NCBI GenBank assembly: GCA_050701115.1
Contig: JBOHER010000485.1
Coordinates: 1-25,014 of the forward strand
Direction of reading: 5' to 3'
Length of the DNA stretch: 25,014 nucleotides
Origin: JBOHER01 sp050701115
Lineage (GTDB): Bacteria; Actinomycetota; Actinomycetes; Mycobacteriales; Pseudonocardiaceae
This document shows positions 23,350-25,014 of the stretch, one piece after another (the first letter of the stretch is position 1; every line of letters starts with the position of its first letter). The translations under genes and the position numbers were made by a program. The notes under the pieces are model-generated. The model was not told the origin of the DNA. It saw only the letters and a program-made list of their open reading frames with translations, and made no database searches.

Positions 23350-24444
23350 TTACTCGTTTGTCGCGGTCGTCGCGTCGGCGTCCGGGGTGCGCAGCGCGAA
23401 CGGGACGAGTGCGAGGTGGATCTCCCGCGCGGGGTCGTCTTGGGCCTGCATCGTGAACTCCGGGCGGTCGTCGTCGCGCTGGGGTGCGCGGCGCTTGAAG
23501 TTCGGGTGGTCTTCGATCTTCTTGACGGCCTTGTTGCGGTCCTCGACCCTGATGAGGATGTCCGTCTTCCCAGCCCCGTTGAAGACCTCTCCCGCGGCAT
23601 CGCCCTTGAAGTGCGCGTTCAGGTTGATCAAGAGAATGTCGCGGATCTCCTCCTCCTTGAGCTTGCTGACCAGGGACGGGCTTCGTTCCAGCGCATTCCT
23701 CGAGTTGTGCAGCACTTCCAGTGCGGCCCGATAGTCCTGCTCGCTCATCGCCGGTTCCCGTTTGAACGGCGCGGTCGATGATCCGGTTCGCGGTCGCGTC
23801 GGCTTGAGGGTGCGTCGGCTGATCGGAACGCTGTAGGTGTCCGCGTCGGGGTGACGGCGGATCTGGAAGCCGATCTGCGCCTGCAGGTTGCGGGCGCTCA
23901 GTAACTGTTGACGACGCTTGGCCACGAGCTCGGGGACCGCGGCGCGGATCTGCTCGTTGTGGCGCTCGATATCCTGCCGCGACCAGGCCAGGTGCTTCTC
24001 GATCTTGTCCAGCTGCTCGTCGAGCGCCGCGCGGACCTGGGCGGGATCGTCGGAGGGCCCGTCCACCACCAGGACGAGCTCGTTCTCACGAAGGCTCAGC
24101 ACTCGCGGCGGATTGAGGGTGGACTGGTTCGCCCTGAGCTGGAAGATCACCTGCTCGCCGTCGAAGGGCACTACCAGCTCGAGCCGGGTGATGCGGCGGG
24201 AGTACTGCTCGCCGAAATCCCGGAACTCCTGCACGACCTCAGTCGGTTCGGGCATCGATGCTTGATCGCGCATCAACGTCGGGCAGCGAACCGAGCCCCA
24301 GTCAACGAGCCTGTCGACGACGTCGTCGACAGGCGTCTTCAGGACGTCGTCCGGATGCCAATTCTCGAAGTCGGCTGCCATCTTCCGAGCGGTCTCGGTG
24401 AGGCTCTCACTGAGGTGACCCTTTGAGAAGAGCAGAACATCCAC
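23350..24444 (-). CDS. Restriction-endonuclease-like protein with apparent loss of catalytic core
   Basis: A 364-residue protein. The N-terminus (DVLLFSKGHLSESLTETA), FGEQYSRRITRLELVVPFDG and LRANQSTLNPPRVL are followed by LKEEEIRDILLINLNAHFKGDAAGEVFNGAGKTDILIRVEDRN, the start of a PD-(D/E)XK-type nuclease domain. In relatives I know, this is followed by F-I-A-E-C-K and a QLLGYLTWRDTK segment of roughly 50 residues before the ending. Here RVEDRN passes directly to KAVKKIEDHPNFKRRAPQ, so the ExK catalytic part and nearby strands seem deleted in frame; the acidic Asp of GKTD remains. The end HLALVPFAL is normal. GTG at 24444 fits the family N-terminus although GGGAAG is too close for a good ribosome site. 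The protein is probably nuclease-dead. Confidence 0.8.
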   Translation of the reverse strand: MDVLLFSKGHLSESLTETARKMAADFENWHPDDVLKTPVDDVVDRLVDWGSVRCPTLMRDQASMPEPTEVVQEFRDFGEQYSRRITRLELVVPFDGEQVIFQLRANQSTLNPPRVLSLRENELVLVVDGPSDDPAQVRAALDEQLDKIEKHLAWSRQDIERHNEQIRAAVPELVAKRRQQLLSARNLQAQIGFQIRRHPDADTYSVPISRRTLKPTRPRTGSSTAPFKREPAMSEQDYRAALEVLHNSRNALERSPSLVSKLKEEEIRDILLINLNAHFKGDAAGEVFNGAGKTDILIRVEDRNKAVKKIEDHPNFKRRAPQRDDDRPEFTMQAQDDPAREIHLALVPFALRTPDADATTATNE

Positions 24445-24522
24445 CTTCCCATATTGGCCTAGAAGTCGGACATATCGACCGAGCCCACGCCGGGTGGCGG
24501 CCCCGTCGAGCGCGGAGGTCCG

Positions 24523-25014
24523 TCAGCGCGGGGTGGGCAGGCCGGCGTCGGCCATGCGGCCGTAGAGGGCCTTGACCTGGCTGGTGGTGCTGAACGGGGC
24601 AAGTCGGCGGCCGACGTCGGCGAGGTAGGCGGCGCTGCGCACCGAGCGAACGGTGTCGGTCATCCGGACCGCCGTTGTCGCGATGTGGCAGGCCTCGTCG
24701 ACGCGGCGCTGGTCGGCCAGGGTTGAGGCGAGCAGAGCTGTGTTGAACAGCCGGCCGCGTTCGTAGCCGTCGCTCATCTCCAGGGATCGGCGGGCGAACA
24801 GCTCGGCCTCGCGGGGCATGCCGAGGTCGCGGAAGGTGTGGGCGAACTTGGCGGCGAGGTAGGCGTGGTCGAAGTAGCCCAGCCAGTCCGGACTGTCGTC
24901 GGCGTCGGCGGCGTTGAAGGCGGCCTCGGCGTCGCGCAGTGCGCGCAGGCTGGCCTGTTTGTCGCCCTGCAGCGCGTGGCCGTGGGCTTCCATGACAGCA
25001 GCTTCGGCCTGCAG
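24523..25014 (-). CDS. C-terminal part of a TPR-type transcriptional regulator, cut by window edge
   Basis: The visible 163 codons (minus strand, no start within the window) are all-helical with repeats such as AKFAHTFRDLGMPREAELFARRSLEMSD and NTALLASTLADQRRVDEACHIATTAVRM, ending in SQVKALYGRMADAGLPTPR. This matches the C-terminal tetratricopeptide-like half of actinobacterial XRE-type helix-turn-helix regulators. The DNA-binding domain would be upstream, outside the window. The 78-nt gap to the nuclease-like gene shows no terminator. Confidence 0.75.
   Translation of the reverse strand: MQAEAAVMEAHGHALQGDKQASLRALRDAEAAFNAADADDSPDWLGYFDHAYLAAKFAHTFRDLGMPREAELFARRSLEMSDGYERGRLFNTALLASTLADQRRVDEACHIATTAVRMTDTVRSVRSAAYLADVGRRLAPFSTTSQVKALYGRMADAGLPTPR

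Overview
The window is high-GC DNA with frequent GTG starts, tightly packed genes, a mycolata/Streptomyces-type conservon, an Rpf resuscitation factor and a DNA-repair XPB helicase. This points to an actinobacterium. A 21-bp GC-rich tandem repeat of a kind I recall from Pseudonocardiaceae makes that family my best guess (inference). The core gene order (XPB helicase, large helicase-associated protein, small ORF, moaC, mog, moaE, rpf, moaD, moaA) matches what I recall of Mycobacterium tuberculosis Rv0861c-Rv0869c. The window is therefore a conserved chromosomal block with lineage-specific insertions.

Layout. 1-3492 (minus): DUF72 protein (cut by the window edge), XPB helicase and an ABC-type substrate-binding lipoprotein. 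3724-7380 (plus): a conservon-like sensor unit made of a NIT-domain histidine kinase, a roadblock protein and a DUF742 protein, with no CvnD GTPase. 7387-9651 (minus): helicase-associated protein. 9757-12834 (plus): small ORF, ACT-domain malic enzyme, moaC and a mog-moaE fusion. 12850-13595: tandem repeat, strong terminator and rpf (minus) with a long structured leader. 14001-15329 (minus): moaA-moaD. 15433-18458 (plus): HTH-TOBE regulator and modABC, with a palindrome inside the promoter spacer. 18520-19335 (plus): PPP-type phosphatase. 19339-24444: an accessory stretch holding a gene remnant, a broken OLD-family nuclease, a Nudix hydrolase with a small partner, and a two-gene module of a restriction-endonuclease-like protein plus a TIGR02391/Ymh protein. 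The window ends inside a TPR-type regulator.

How the genes work together. Molybdate uptake (modABC) feeds cofactor synthesis (moaA, moaC, moaD, mog-moaE), which is split into two transcription units around rpf. The HTH-TOBE protein probably senses molybdate and controls the mod operon. The lipoprotein and NIT kinase are divergent neighbours and may form a ligand-capture/sensor pair. The 19.4-24.4 kb stretch looks like a decaying defence region: the OLD gene carries an amber stop and a frameshift, and the nuclease-like gene appears to have lost its catalytic core in frame.

I saw no tRNA, rRNA, CRISPR array, insertion sequence or replication origin. All family assignments come from reading motifs by eye; no database search was run.
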